DNA of 64,000 nucleotides from Avena insularis (lineage: Eukaryota; Streptophyta; Magnoliopsida; Poales; Poaceae), in contig CM042690.1 in assembly GCA_023614405.1 (NCBI GenBank), forward strand, positions 662,168,802-662,232,801. The letters are read 5' to 3'. The notes beneath the pieces are model-generated. The model ran no database searches. It saw only the letters and a program-made list of their open reading frames with translations, and was not told where the DNA came from. Both the position numbers and the translations under genes were made by a program. This document shows, piece by piece, positions 52,352 through 62,467 of the stretch. How positions within the stretch are numbered: position 1 is the stretch's first letter; the number at the start of each line of letters is the position of its first letter.

Positions 52352-55004
52352 ACCTCCATCATTCGGCCAGCAATGTTGATAACCTTGGTTGTTGTGTTCA
52401 TTTGTGCATTGAATTCGGCAGGCCTAAACTTCTCCGGGAGATCGTCGTTTGGATCGACGAACTACGCTTTGTTCGAATTGTTGACATACTCAATCAAAGC
52501 TGGAGGATAGCTCTCTCTACTAAGCATGTGAGGCGCAACCAAGCCTTTGGCGTGGGCCTCCCTCCTCACAACTTGGCAACATGGTATGTACCGGTGCAAG
52601 TTGCTTCTCGCTAGTGACGGAGGAGGCATCTCTCTTCGGCAGCATGGACGCGGCGTGCATTGTCCAGCCTTGATGGATGTTGCCTTGGTGGCACCAGAAC
52701 CTTTCTTACCCTTGGGTTGCTGTTGGGAGGCTAAGGCTTGAGCTGAAGATTTGGACTTGGGTGCAGCCTTGGTGCTAGCGGGGTCTTCTCGCCGGGTCTT
52801 GGAAGACTCGGATGAGGCAGAAGGAGTTGGTGCTGGTACTGGTGCTTGTGTTGCTGCTGGTGCTGCTGGTGCTGCTGCTGGTGGTGTTGGTGTTGATGCT
52901 TGTACTGCTGCTGCTGGTACCTCGGAAGTGACGGGTCGTGGCTAAGCCGATGAAGAGCTGGGAGCATCCGCTACCTCGGTCGTGCCACTTCCCCCTACAC
53001 CGAAGTTGCCCTCCTCTGGGCGAGGTGGACTAAGATCCGGTGTAGCCACCGAGCCTTCCTGAATTGGGCTCAGTGGACACATGTCATCGTCGTGAGGGGG
53101 AGATGGGGTACGCTGGAAAGATGAAGCGATGCTGGAGCCGCTCTAGGGAACCTCCACGGCAGCCCTATCAAATTAAACAACGAATAACAAATTATATAAC
53201 AAAGAGAGAGGCATGAAGACAAAGAAACGTGAAGCAGAAAATGATACAAGGAAAAAGAAACTCACTCGTCGGAGGTCGGAGGCTCCTTGGGCTCCCGAGC
53301 TCTCCGAACTATGGCCTTAGTCGGAGGTTTGCTGGCGACCTTGTCAGCGGACTTCTTCCGCCTTTTGGTTGTCTTGGGAGGCCTGGAAGAACCAGTTGAA
53401 GTGGCAGCCTGCTTCTTAGACACGGCCGGGGCCGGCTCACTCGAAGCAAGAGGGGGATCTTCATGGATCTGCTTGGTTAGGGTTAAGTGAAGCGAAGCAG
53501 CGTAAGAAATGGGCATCGGGTCAAATACCTCCACCACCTCAATGTCGGAATCATCCTCATCGTCAGGCCAATTCCTTAAGGAAAATAAGTTACCAGAGGG
53601 TCGATTGGTTGCGTCCGGCGTAGGCAAGAACATTTCTTGATCCGGCTCCTCCTTGTCTGAGACAAGTCAATCCTTCCCCCATTTGAGGGAAGGCTCGGTG
53701 CCATCTTCAAGGGTCTGCTGAAGAAACAACTAAAAGGAAAATGCAAAGGGATCAAATAAACAACATGCTCCAACATAGGATATAACTCGGAGAAGGATTG
53801 GGTAATGAGATTTACTGCAGGAGGAGGCTTGTCCCGGTAGTAATGCTCCAACCCCCACTCCCAATCAGCTGAGAAGTCCTTATCGGTTGTGAAGATGGCC
53901 TTGACCCGGCGGAAGATCTCAGTGTTGTTCAACTCGAAGGAGGAGGTCCGGTTGGGGTCAAGTCGCCACTCATATGACAAAGTTTGTGTGTGCGCTTCTA
54001 TAGGGGGGAAATCCGGCTACGGACGAATGTGATCATCACATCCTCATTGCACAGCCCCAGATCCTTCAGTTCCTGGAACCGCTTGTTAACCTGATTCACC
54101 AAGGCAGTTGGTTTCTTGGGAACCCGGTCCCACAAAGCCGGATTAGGAGGACCCATCGCAAAGGGGCGCAGCCGGATCAGATTCTCATCCGAGCCATTCC
54201 TCACATAAAAAAGGTTCGGGCCTAGCCCTTGCAAGAATCAAGCCCCATGACTCGGGGGAAGATAGATTGTTTCCGGGGAGAGATGGAGGCGGCACCACAT
54301 TGGGTCAGGTGCTTGTCCTCCAAGGCACGCTCCTTATCCGGTACCACATTCCTCCGCAGACCAAAGAACCGGATCCAGAGCTCCTTGGTAGGCCACAAGC
54401 CGAGGTATCCTTCTACGGCAGATGTGAAGGAGGAGAGGGATGTAATGGCATTCGCCGGAAGATGATGAGGTTGGAGTTCGTAGATGTTGATAAAATCATG
54501 GAATAAGTCACTCACTAGCAGGCCGAAGCTGCGCTGGAAGTGAGAGAGGAAGACGATGAACTCACCCGGATTGGGTGAGGGAGTGAGCTCCTTAGAGGCA
54601 AGGCGAGAGATTACGCCTTTGGGGATGCGAAGGGTGCGGTAGAGCCAATCGAGGTCGTCCTAGCACACCCAAGAACCGGCCTAGGCACCACGCTCCAGAG
54701 TTTCACCTTCCTCCTCCATCTCTTTTTCCTCGACGACGGCGAGCTCCTCCTTAGTCATCTCAAGGTCACTATCCTCACCGGCCCGATCATAGGTGGGGGA
54801 CAGAGGCTTGGATTGGCGCGGCCCCGTGATGTTGAAGCAGCGTAGGAGTGGCAGCGATGCCAGCACAAGGAAATAAGAGGAAGTGAGATGCGGCGGCGGC
54901 GCTGCGGAGCAGAGGCGACGGCGGCGCTGTCGCGAGGAGGAAGAAGAAGCAGAAAGGCTGAGGGACGCGAGAAGGGGGAAACACCCAAGGGACGCGCCCC
55001 CTCC

Positions 55005-55015
55005 CCTATTTAACC
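55005..55015 (-). promoter_or_regulatory. Possible TATA-like box of the Tat-C antisense gene
   Basis: The minus strand reads GGTTAAATAGG, about 250 bp before the proposed ATG. It is a weaker match than in the other Tat copies. Confidence 0.35.
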
Positions 55016-55094
55016 ACGACCTTGCAAAGGGTAGTGGGATCGGGCAGTGCCCTGAGGCCACACGGTGTGGCCATGTATCTGTTGGATCAGCCAA

Positions 55095-55473
55095 TTAGAG
55101 GCAAGCCACAGGAAGGGCCACAGAAAACAGGGAATCCCATGATGCGACGTGGTGATGCAGTTAACGAGGAGGCAGCTGCGACGCGATGTTTCCAGCAGTA
55201 ACCCCTGACAATAAGTGCAGTAACAGGCGCATACCCTTAAAATGAGTCAAGGTAATGATTACCCTCCACGTAGGACGTGGGGAAGCGTATAAGAGAAGGA
55301 AGGATAACATGGAAAACAGAAGGGTAACCCGGCCAGCGAGTGATAACTCGGAATGTGCCAGGACAAATCTAGGCCACAAAATTCGAGCTATAAGGTAACT
55401 CGGAAAGGGGGCAAAACGCTCGGAAGATTGAACCTGCCGTGGCCTTAGCAGCTAAAGTTGCTAAGACCGCACC
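55095..55473. other. Tat-C spacer before the polypurine tract
   Basis: About 380 bp without supported coding sequence. Confidence 0.6.
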
Positions 55474-55488
55474 AACTTTGGGGACTAA
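55474..55488 (+). other. Tat-C polypurine tract
   Basis: AACTTTGGGGACTAA abuts the LTR start TGTTGGGGGATACC. Confidence 0.82.
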
Positions 55489-56256
55489 TGTTGGGGGATA
55501 CCTCCGGGTAGGGTCACGCCGGGGTATAGAGGCTGAGTTAGCCGAGGTATAGCAAGGACAAAGCGAAAGCTGGCCAAGTCACCTCAAGGCAGGCCGACTT
55601 ATGGAGTAACCTAGACCGGAGGATGTCCACCTAGCTGTGTCCCGGCCGACATATGTCGTATGCCGACAGGCTTTTTGTAACTTGTATGCAGGTACCCACA
55701 GAGCCAGATGATACCAGGCTTGCAAGAGAAGGAAGGTATCTCGCTGGTCAAAAGGTGATCTCTGTGCACTGGAGCATGAGCGAACCAAACAGAGGGAGGG
55801 ACCAGCGAGGTGTGGCCGAAAAAGGTGACGCAACCAATGTCGGCTGCGCTGGCGCCGCAGAGGCTTACGTAGCCTCTGCATGGCTTATGATGGCAAAAGG
55901 AGACCTGGTCGGTTTGCTATTTTGGGAGAGGCATATTCCCCGGAATATGCCTCCACGTATGCCCTAACTGGAGACCTAGCCTCCCCTTTATAAGGGGTGC
56001 TAGGTCCTCTGTAGTTGGGGTTGGCGGGCGCATGAGTAGTTTGTTCATTGAAAGATAGGTGGTGGTGAGAGTAAGAGAGCTTCTTCTTCCTCCTTTCCCC
56101 AATATATCTCAAGGAGCATCTGTAAACCTTGTGCACTTGGAGAATACAAAGCATCTATGTGTGGAATCACCACACTATCCCTCCCTGGATTCCTCTAGTG
56201 CATATTGGCCCTACCTTTTGCCTATCCATGGCATCTGCCGTGACACCACCACGATA
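55489..56256 (+). repeat. Tat-C 3' LTR
   Basis: 768 bp from TGTTGGGGGATACCTC to CACCACCACGATA. A TATA-like CCTTTATAAGGGG is at 55985-55997. It is followed by AAAGA. Confidence 0.88.
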
Positions 56257-56261
56257 AAAGA
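56257..56261 (+). repeat. Target site duplication of Tat-C, right copy
   Basis: AAAGA, identical to 37672-37676. Confidence 0.85.
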
Positions 56262-56394
56262 TTTATAAAGTACACACGGATCTCAATGTTGCAAATCCAT
56301 TGACTAAAGTTCTCCCTAGGGCAAAACATGATCAACACCAGAACTCCATGGGTGTTAGATTTATCACTATGTAACTAGATTATTGTCTCTAGTG
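56262..56394 (+). pseudogene. Cop-2 RNase H tail
   Basis: Continues the Cop-2 frame broken at 37676: KVHTDLNVANPLTKVLPRAK and HQNSMGVRF, matching the Cop-1 tail VDTELNVADPLTNALHLEKH. A stop codon lies before the polypurine tract. Confidence 0.85.
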
Positions 56395-56406
56395 CAGGTG
56401 GGAGAC
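56395..56406 (+). other. Cop-2 polypurine tract
   Basis: CAGGTGGGAGAC directly precedes TGAAGGGAATATGCC. Confidence 0.85.
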
Positions 56407-57930
56407 TGAAGGGAATATGCCTTGAGAGGATATAAAAAAATTGTTATTATGTATATTCCAAGTATATGATAGATGTTTATTTTGCATGCTATAATTGTAT
56501 TAATAATAAAATGTTAATACATGTGTGTTTAATAAACAAATTGAAAGTTCCTAGTTATGCCTCTCTTTAAACTAGCTCGTTGATTAACAAGATGATCAAA
56601 GTTTCCCGATCATGGACATTGGATGTCATTAATAACGAGGTCACAACATTTGTGAAATGATGTGATGAACATTCATCTGAAGTATAGCAATACGATCAAA
56701 TTCATTGAGTTTATATTGCTATAACATCATACGAAGTAATCCTAGTCCTTAGACCATGAGATCATGTTAATCACTAACACCGGAAGAGTATCTTGATAAC
56801 ATCAAACGTCACACCGTAAAAGGGTGACTATAAAAGTGGGTTCAGTACTACGAAGGTGTTATGTAGAGGCTCATGGATCAAGAGTGGGGTTTTTCCATCC
56901 CGATGACAGATAGATATACTCTAGGCCCTCTCGGTGATATCACATTGAGAATAGCTTGCAAGCAAGTGATGTGATCACTAGAATGTTATATCACGGGAAC
57001 AAGAAAAGAGTGCATGTCGGTAACGAGATCAAACTGGGTATTTGGATACCGATGATCGAATCTCGGACATGTAATATATCGTGACACAAAGGGATTAAGT
57101 TACTAGCATTAAAGGTTCTCATGATCACAGAATTCATCATTGAATGTGTAGGAGTCAGCATGGATATCCAGGTCCCGCTTCTAATTATTGATCTGAGAGG
57201 TGTCTCGATCTGTCTGCATTATTCGCGAACCGTAGGGTGACACACTTAAGGGTTGCCAAACACCATTTTGGAGCATATATGTTTCAGACGAAAGAATTGC
57301 AAAGCGCTGGAATCATTTCGATGGAAACAGGAATTATTTCGGGTGAAATTGCAGAAACGAGTTCTGCATGTGATATTGAAATGTTGCAGGGGTTTTATGT
57401 GAATGTTTGTTAATTAAAGTAATTAACAAAATTTTGAATAAAATAAATAAAAGAGTTTTATTAAATGAGAGTTGCATTAAATTTGGTGGAAATTTAATGC
57501 ATGTGAGTGGATGTGTGAGTGGAGGCATGTTTATGTGAGTAGAGCTTCCACCACCTGAATGAGGAAGAGGTGGGGACACCCTCCTTGGGCACTGGCCATG
57601 GGGAGGGGAGTAGCCCCCCTCTCCTATAAAAGGCCCCCCTCTCTTCCCTCACAAAGGACACCTCCTTGTGAAGGATGTCTCTCCCCCTCTAGATATATTC
57701 CCCCATGGTCTCGGATTAGCGAGATACATGTTCCCGGTGGCATTTCGTCTGGAAGGAGTTGCTGCTTCTGCTGATTCGCTAAAGCGAGTGGTGGAGGTTG
57801 TTTAGTGGCCTGAATGTGTGTGCAAGGACGGATGCGTTGCTGATTTGCGGCGCTAGGACTTCCACACGATCTTGAGATCGGTAAGCGTACGACTACATCA
57901 TCCATGAGTTCCAACTCGTTAACAAAGCTT
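56407..57930 (+). repeat. Cop-2 3' LTR, interrupted by Tat-D
   Basis: It begins TGAAGGGAATATGCCTTGAG and has a TATA-like CCTATAAAAGGCC at 57623-57635. The end near GTTAACAAAGCTT, where Angela-type LTRs as I remember them continue for about another 150 bp, is replaced at 57931 by Tat-D. The remainder should lie to the right of the window. Confidence 0.8.
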
Positions 57931-58422
57931 TGTTGTGTTATGGAAATGGCCACGGCAGTCGCTGCCATAGGCGGCGATTGAGTGTTTCGTGAGGAAGAGT
58001 TGGCGGCCATATGCGGTGCGAGATGGGGGCGGATGCACATGGGTTTACCCAGGTTTGGCCCCTCAGAGGGTAAAGACCTACTCCTGCTAGATTAGATTAT
58101 GAGAGAGCGAGTTACAAGGGTGGCGAGCTCGGCGGCTAGGCACGAGTCGCTTGAGGGGGTGTATGATGGAACGTAAGTCTCTAAGATACCCTAGGGAGGT
58201 TTATATATGAAGCACCTCGCTAGGGTTTACAACCTGCCTCCGAACAGGATAAGGATCCGGAGACCTTTGACCTAAATCATTTGGCCTGCTGCAGCTTCGG
58301 TCACGGGCTTCCAGCCTCTCCTTTCTTCATGATCCAGTCGTTGTCCTTCAGACGCACTCGCTGGCCCTTTGGCCCAATCGGAACGTTCTGCTGAGCATAC
58401 CCCCTTTGGCATATCCCTATCA
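57931..58422 (-). repeat. Tat-D 3' LTR
   Basis: 492 bp, sense strand TGATAGGGATATGCC to CATAACACAACA. A TATA-like TTCATATATAAACC lies on the minus strand at 58200-58214. The left boundary is inferred from the break in Cop-2 and the CA end. Confidence 0.75.
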
Positions 58423-58436
58423 GTAGTCCCCGAGGC
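58423..58436 (-). other. Tat-D polypurine tract
   Basis: The sense strand reads GGCCTCGGGGACTAC immediately before TGATAGGG. Confidence 0.82.
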
Positions 58437-58875
58437 CGTCGTTGACGTAGGTGCGGGTGTCCTTTTGGTGTTCGAAGTAGGCGAGCCCAATTTGGGCCTC
58501 CAGTCGAGTCGGCGACGGACTTTATTAAAAACCGAGGAGAATTTCTCCATAGCCCCATTCGTCACTTCAACGAACGTCATTACTGCCCAGTCGTCATTTC
58601 GGCGAGAAGAGAGACTGGCGGGTGGCGAGTATACCACAAAAGTTGGACCGTCAACTTTAGTCAAACTATTTGTTGGAATTTCCAACGGTAACTACGGCGC
58701 AATTACCGTGGGTAACGGACATCCCAATTTTGGCGGGTGACGTTTCCCATATAAGGGGAGTGATGGATCAGCTTCGCGATCCTGCTTCCCATTCTTCATC
58801 CTTCCTCGTTTGCTCTTCCTTCCTACTTTCTCTCGACTTGCTCTCCCCGCGTCACGCGATTCCACTTCTCACTCG
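58437..58875 (+). other. Tat-D spacer and promoter region of the antisense gene
   Basis: Non-coding. A TATA-like CCATATAAGGGG at 58747-58758 lies about 120 bp before the ATG at 58876. Confidence 0.5.
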
Positions 58876-61062
58876 ATGGTGCCTCCCAAAGGCTCATGGG
58901 GAAAATCCAAGTGCACCACGGCCCAACTGAAGTCCTTTGAGGATGCCGGGGTGCTCCTCAAGGGGAATTGGCGGGTTCCCCCCTCCTCCGAGACCGGGCC
59001 GAAACCACGACCCGACGAGTTCATCTGCTTCACCAACCATCTCGAGAGGGGCTTAGGGTTCCCTACTTCGCTCTTCTTCCGCCGCTTCTGTGCGTAGTAC
59101 GCGATCAAGCCCTCAGATCTTGGTCCACACAAAGATCGGCATTAGCGATCTTCGCCTGCGGAAAGTGCTACCTCACCGAGCCATATTTCCCGCTATGGCT
59201 GGAGCTCTTCCACGGCCGCATCGGGTGCGAGGCGTCCAGTGGTTTGATGCTGGCTGCAGGCAGGGTCACCTTCCAGCTGAAGCCAAAGGCCAACTTCGTC
59301 AAGCTCCTCCTGCCGAAGAAGGCCGCCAGCGAATGGAAGAAAAGCTGGTTCTAAGTCAAGGAGGCTACTCCCTCTGACGAGGTCTCCCTTCCTGAATTCA
59401 TCGCCGAGAGGAAGGAGCCCTGCCAACTAGCACCGAAGAAGCTCCCTGAAGATCAGTGGATGGGCGTCGCGGAAATGATGGATCAGATCTAGAAGCTGAA
59501 GGACCAGGGGTTGATTCCGATCAACCTCTACAATTACTGGCTCGGGCGGCGCCTGGTCCCGCTGGCGGCTCGTCCACACTGTATGTACGAGTACAGCGGG
59601 AAGCATGATCCATCTCGAACCAGCAAGGAGTCGTGGGAGGCCGAAGATTACAAGACCACCCTGAAGAAGATCACCGACGCGGAGTTCACAGGCGCGGCGG
59701 TCGGGGTCACCCCGTATACTCCCATGAAGAACGAAGCCCCCACAGTAAGTTTTCTTTCCAATCGCTGCATCCGTATCTCAATTTCAGTCTTTTAAAGGCG
59801 TGTTTTGACTGATGGTTCTCAGCTTTTTCAGGTATTGGAGGGTTGGCTCCCTCCGCTTGAGGAAGAAGTTCCCCAGGAATTGGAGGAAGATTCCGAGGGG
59901 GGTCCTTCTGATAGCGACGGGGAAGAAGAAGAGGTCCCTCCCCCAGCGCCTGTGGCCCGCAAGACCCCAATGTAGAAACAGCGAGAGGTTGAAGCGAGCC
60001 ACAGCTTAGACGAGTTCAAAGAAGGCGACGAGATCGCCCAGGAGCAAACGTCCCGGCGCACCGCTATGCCTTCGAAGCCCCCACGCCGGCCCAAGTCGCC
60101 AGCAAAAAGGCCTACATCACCGGTCAGGTTGTCAGTGGTGTTCGAGTCGGACGACGACTCCGACGACGAAGGATCTCCTGAAGTCTCGCACAAGGCCCCA
60201 AGGGCCGCAATCCCGACGAAGGGGTTGGAGGGAGAAGACACGGAGGCGGTGGCAGAAGTGCCTCTGGCAACGATCGTGTCGTCGTCCTCGGGGGTCCCAA
60301 ACCAAGAAGCGACCGAAGCGGCACCACCCAAGTCACCACAGACGTCGAAGGCAGCGGCGTCGGAGCCGGAGATCCCGGCGACTGCGGCTTTGTCGTCAAG
60401 GAAGCCCTCGGTTTCGTGGGCTTCGGATGTCTTCGAGCGGGGGCTCAGCTGCAAGCTAGGTCCCGAGTTGGATAAGCCTGCCCATATCAGCACCGGGCTT
60501 CGTGTTCTTCCAGTCGCCAAGTAAGTTGTGCTTCTTTGTCCCAATTTGTTTTGCTTCTTTCGTGTCGTGGTTGTGCTGATTGGAAGGGCTCGTGCAGGTC
60601 TGGGGCTAAGAAGATTGGTCGCCCTTGGTTGCCAAGATTCCACCGGCCACTGGCGCGGGAGAGAGTGGTCTGCCCAAGAAGAGGAAGGCCTCTGAGGATG
60701 TCGCGTATGCTGAAGTGGCGAAGAAGCAGAAAGGGGGTGCTGAAGACGCCACGACCGGGGGAAGCGCTGGGGAGCCAGCTGCTGCGCCGCTTGTCGAAGA
60801 GGGGGCGGCGACGCAATCAGAGCCAGCACCAGCTGTGTCCGTGCCAGAGGTGCCGGTTCTGGCGGCCAGCGCCCCTGCCAGGGCATCAGCGACATTCCCT
60901 CGCTTTATGGCGAGGGGGTTCCTAGGTGTTGCAGATGCGCAGTCTCCACAGTTCCCGAAAATCGTGGACGCGGAGATTGGGGCCCGCCGCGGGCACACCT
61001 CCTTCATAGTCCCGTCGACTAGCGCTGCTGAACTTCACAAGATGCTCGGCGCCGCTATCCAG

Positions 61063-61363
61063 GTATGTCCAGTCCCCGAATTCCTAGTCGCTGAATTTCA
61101 GCGGCTGGGAATTGTTTTTTGTTTTTCTTCCTTCTCCAGTCCCCGAGTTCCTAGTCGCTGAATTTCAGTGGCTAGGAACTGGTTTTTTGTTTTTCTTGCT
61201 TCTCCAGTCCCCGAGTTCCTAGTCGCTGAATTTCAGCGGCTAGGAACTGGTTTTTTGTTTTTCTTCCTTCTCCAGTCCCCGAGTTCCTAGTCGCTGAATT
61301 TCAGCGGCTGGGAACTGGTTTTTCTTTCTCTCCCTATGCTTAGCTGGGCTCTTTGTTTTTCAG
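61063..61363 (+). other. Predicted intron of Tat-D antisense gene with the 68 bp array
   Basis: Donor CCAG|GTATGT at 61063 and acceptor TTTTTCAG ending at 61363. It consists almost entirely of four tandem units, each of which ends in its own pyrimidine tract plus CAG (TTTTTCTTCCTTCTCCAG), i.e. in an acceptor-like site. Confidence 0.65.
61068..61330 (+). repeat. 4 x 67-68 bp tandem repeat, each unit a 16 bp hairpin
   Basis: Units start at 61068, 61135, 61203 and 61271 (TCCAGTCCCCGAGTTCCTAG). Each holds arms AGTTCCTAGTCGCTGA and TCAGCGGCTAGGAACT around a 3-base loop, at 61079-61113, 61146-61180, 61214-61248 and 61282-61316. Unit 1 has A in the left arm and T in the right where the others have G and C, keeping the pair. 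Each unit also holds AGTCCCCGAG, the complement of the polypurine tract core. Confidence 0.9.
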
Positions 61364-62467
61364 GGGTTACAGCGGGAGTCGACTAATCGGTCGGCGTGAA
61401 GGCGCTACCGAGCGTGATTTCATGCAAGGCGCAAGAGGTGAACCAGCGGCTTCAGGAGAGGATCGGTGAGTGTTTGGCATTGTTCTTCTATGCTTGTTAT
61501 GAGCTGATTTTGTGCAATACTCTAACATCTCCTCTTGAAGATGGTTTCCCGGCTGAGGTCTCCAAGGCCCGTGAGGGGTATGTCCCACTCGCCGAACTGG
61601 ACGCGGCGAATGGGCGAGTGGCCTCCCTAGTCAAGGAGTTGGAAGATGCTATGGCGGCTTCAATTTCTTCGAAGGAGCGGGCGAAGGCTGTCGTCACTGC
61701 TGCTGAGGAGGAACGCAAGGCCACGGACTCCATCATCGTGGGGCTACATAACAAGCAGGCCACTTTGGAGAAGCACGTCAAGGAGAATTGCCGCAAGCTT
61801 CTTGGTAAGTTTTGTCATTTTCCTTATCCTTTTGTCGGGTCTCCGCTTTGGGGGTTTCATTGTTTCACTGACATCTGACTTTCCAGCTGTGGTAGGCCAA
61901 AGCGACCCGGTGGTGCAGACTTATACCGCCTCGCAGTGCGTGACTGTCGTGGTGAATGCAGCCACGGCTTCAGCGTTGTGTGTCCAGGTGGCCCTTTAGG
62001 GCATGTCTCCCACCGAAGTCATCCCTGGGGGGCTCACGGAGGTGTGGCGCTATTTGGATGAGGTGCCCGCGGTTGTGGAGTGGATGACACGCTCTGTGTT
62101 CAGACGCGGGGCCACCACAACGTTGAGCTTGGGTCTCGCGCATTTCCCGGACGACTTCGATCTGGACGACGTCACGAGTGGCTATCCTTCGGCGACCGGC
62201 ACGGTGGAGATGTCGGAGGTGCTGAAGCTGACTGCGAAGGCCACTCCTTATGCCGATCGTGTCTTGGCAATGGGGGATCTTCTGCCGTACCAGGAGACGG
62301 TGTTGGCGCCTGGCGACCTCGAGCCGGAGCACCGCGACATCAAGTCGGGGCAGCCCTTCCGGTCGTCGTTGGCCAAGTCGCTGACCACGTACCCGGCGAA
62401 CCCATGGCGGCCCTTTGTGCGCGTCAAGGGTGGTGGCACTTCTTCTTCATCAGGGCCTGTGGAGTAA

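Larger units (their letters stand above)
50281..54758 (-). pseudogene. Tat-C antisense spliced gene (gypsy-type transposon domain)
   Basis: The probable start is the ATG at 54756-54758 (MTKEELAVVEEKEMEEEGE); the frame is open farther up to 55094, so this is uncertain. The domain includes LYRTLRIPKGVISRLASKEL, PGEFIVFLSHFQRSFGLLVS, LQPHHLPANAITSLSSFTSA and LWIRFFGLRRN, broken by two TAG codons near 54660-54680. Downstream come Pro/Lys-rich low-complexity exons (53262-53633 with KKQAATSTGSSRPPKTTKRR; a Pro/Ala run encoded by 52820-52920), coiled coils (DDELAKLQAKDDELAKLKAE, 51232-51300), a region with ALWPGEDVLEGSIALINKLM and an acidic tail ending at the TGA 50281-50283. GT-AG intron signals separate the exons. 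Function unknown. Confidence 0.68.
37677..56256 (+). mobile_element. Tat-C: Tat-type Ty3/Gypsy element, split by Chr-1
   Basis: The ends are fixed by a 5 bp target duplication and by matching LTR starts. It keeps 114 bp of 5' LTR (37677-37790) and then, after Chr-1, resumes in gag at about 44392; the rest of the 5' LTR, the primer site and the gag start are missing. Pol (protease to integrase) is at 44392-49652, the antisense gene at 50281-54758, and the 3' LTR at 55489-56256. Aligned LTR starts differ at about 8 of 114 bases. Confidence 0.88.
34710..57930 (+). mobile_element. Cop-2: host Copia element of the whole nest
   Basis: The pieces at 34710-37676 and 56257-57930 form one plus-strand Copia element from protease to part of the 3' LTR. 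Tat-B separates it from its 5' half (outside the window), Tat-C splits its RNase H end, and Tat-D splits its 3' LTR. Joining the outer flanks of Tat-C across one copy of AAAGA restores a continuous frame (DGDIK on the left, then YK and KVHTDLN-like sequence). It is related to Cop-1 but clearly diverged. Confidence 0.88.
58876..62467 (+). pseudogene. Tat-D antisense spliced gene (gypsy-type transposon domain), six exons
   Basis: Starts MVPPKGSWGKSKCTTAQLKS and shows the domain PDEFICFTNHLERGLGFPTS, a TAG at 59095, then CYLTEPYFPLWLELFHGRIG, TFQLKPKANFVKLLLPKKAA and INLYNYWLGRRLVPLAARPH. Predicted exons: 58876-59744, 59832-60520, 60598-61062, 61364-61465, 61541-61804, 61887-62467. Each border has good signals (for example CACA|GTAAGT, TTTTTCAG, CCAA|GTAAGT, CCAG|GTATGT, TTTTTCAG, GATCG|GTGAG, TTTCCAG). 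Exons 2-3 are Pro/Ser/Glu-rich and disordered with a KKRK run, exon 5 is a coiled coil (ASISSKERAKAVVTAAEEER), exon 6 is a folded segment with YLDEVPAVVEWMTRS and DFDLDDVTSGY ending SSSGPVE. Stops at 59352, 59491 and 59973 and a shift near 59140 break it. Function unknown. Confidence 0.75.

Noticed and set aside
52731..52967. Gln/His-rich minus-strand ORF near 52830-52920, possible prion-like domain
   Set aside because: It is one frame of a GCTGGTGCTG microsatellite-like run; the antisense-gene frame there gives a Pro/Ala-rich linker instead.
54681..55094. Start of the Tat-C antisense gene at the ATG 55094
   Set aside because: It would place the TATA-like box inside the coding region, and the added residues are low complexity; the ATG at 54758 fits better, though not proven.
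59828..60895. 355-codon minus-strand ORF opposite the Tat-D antisense gene
   Set aside because: It is the complement of exons 2-3 of the antisense gene, Ser/Pro-rich by codon mirroring and without any recognisable domain.
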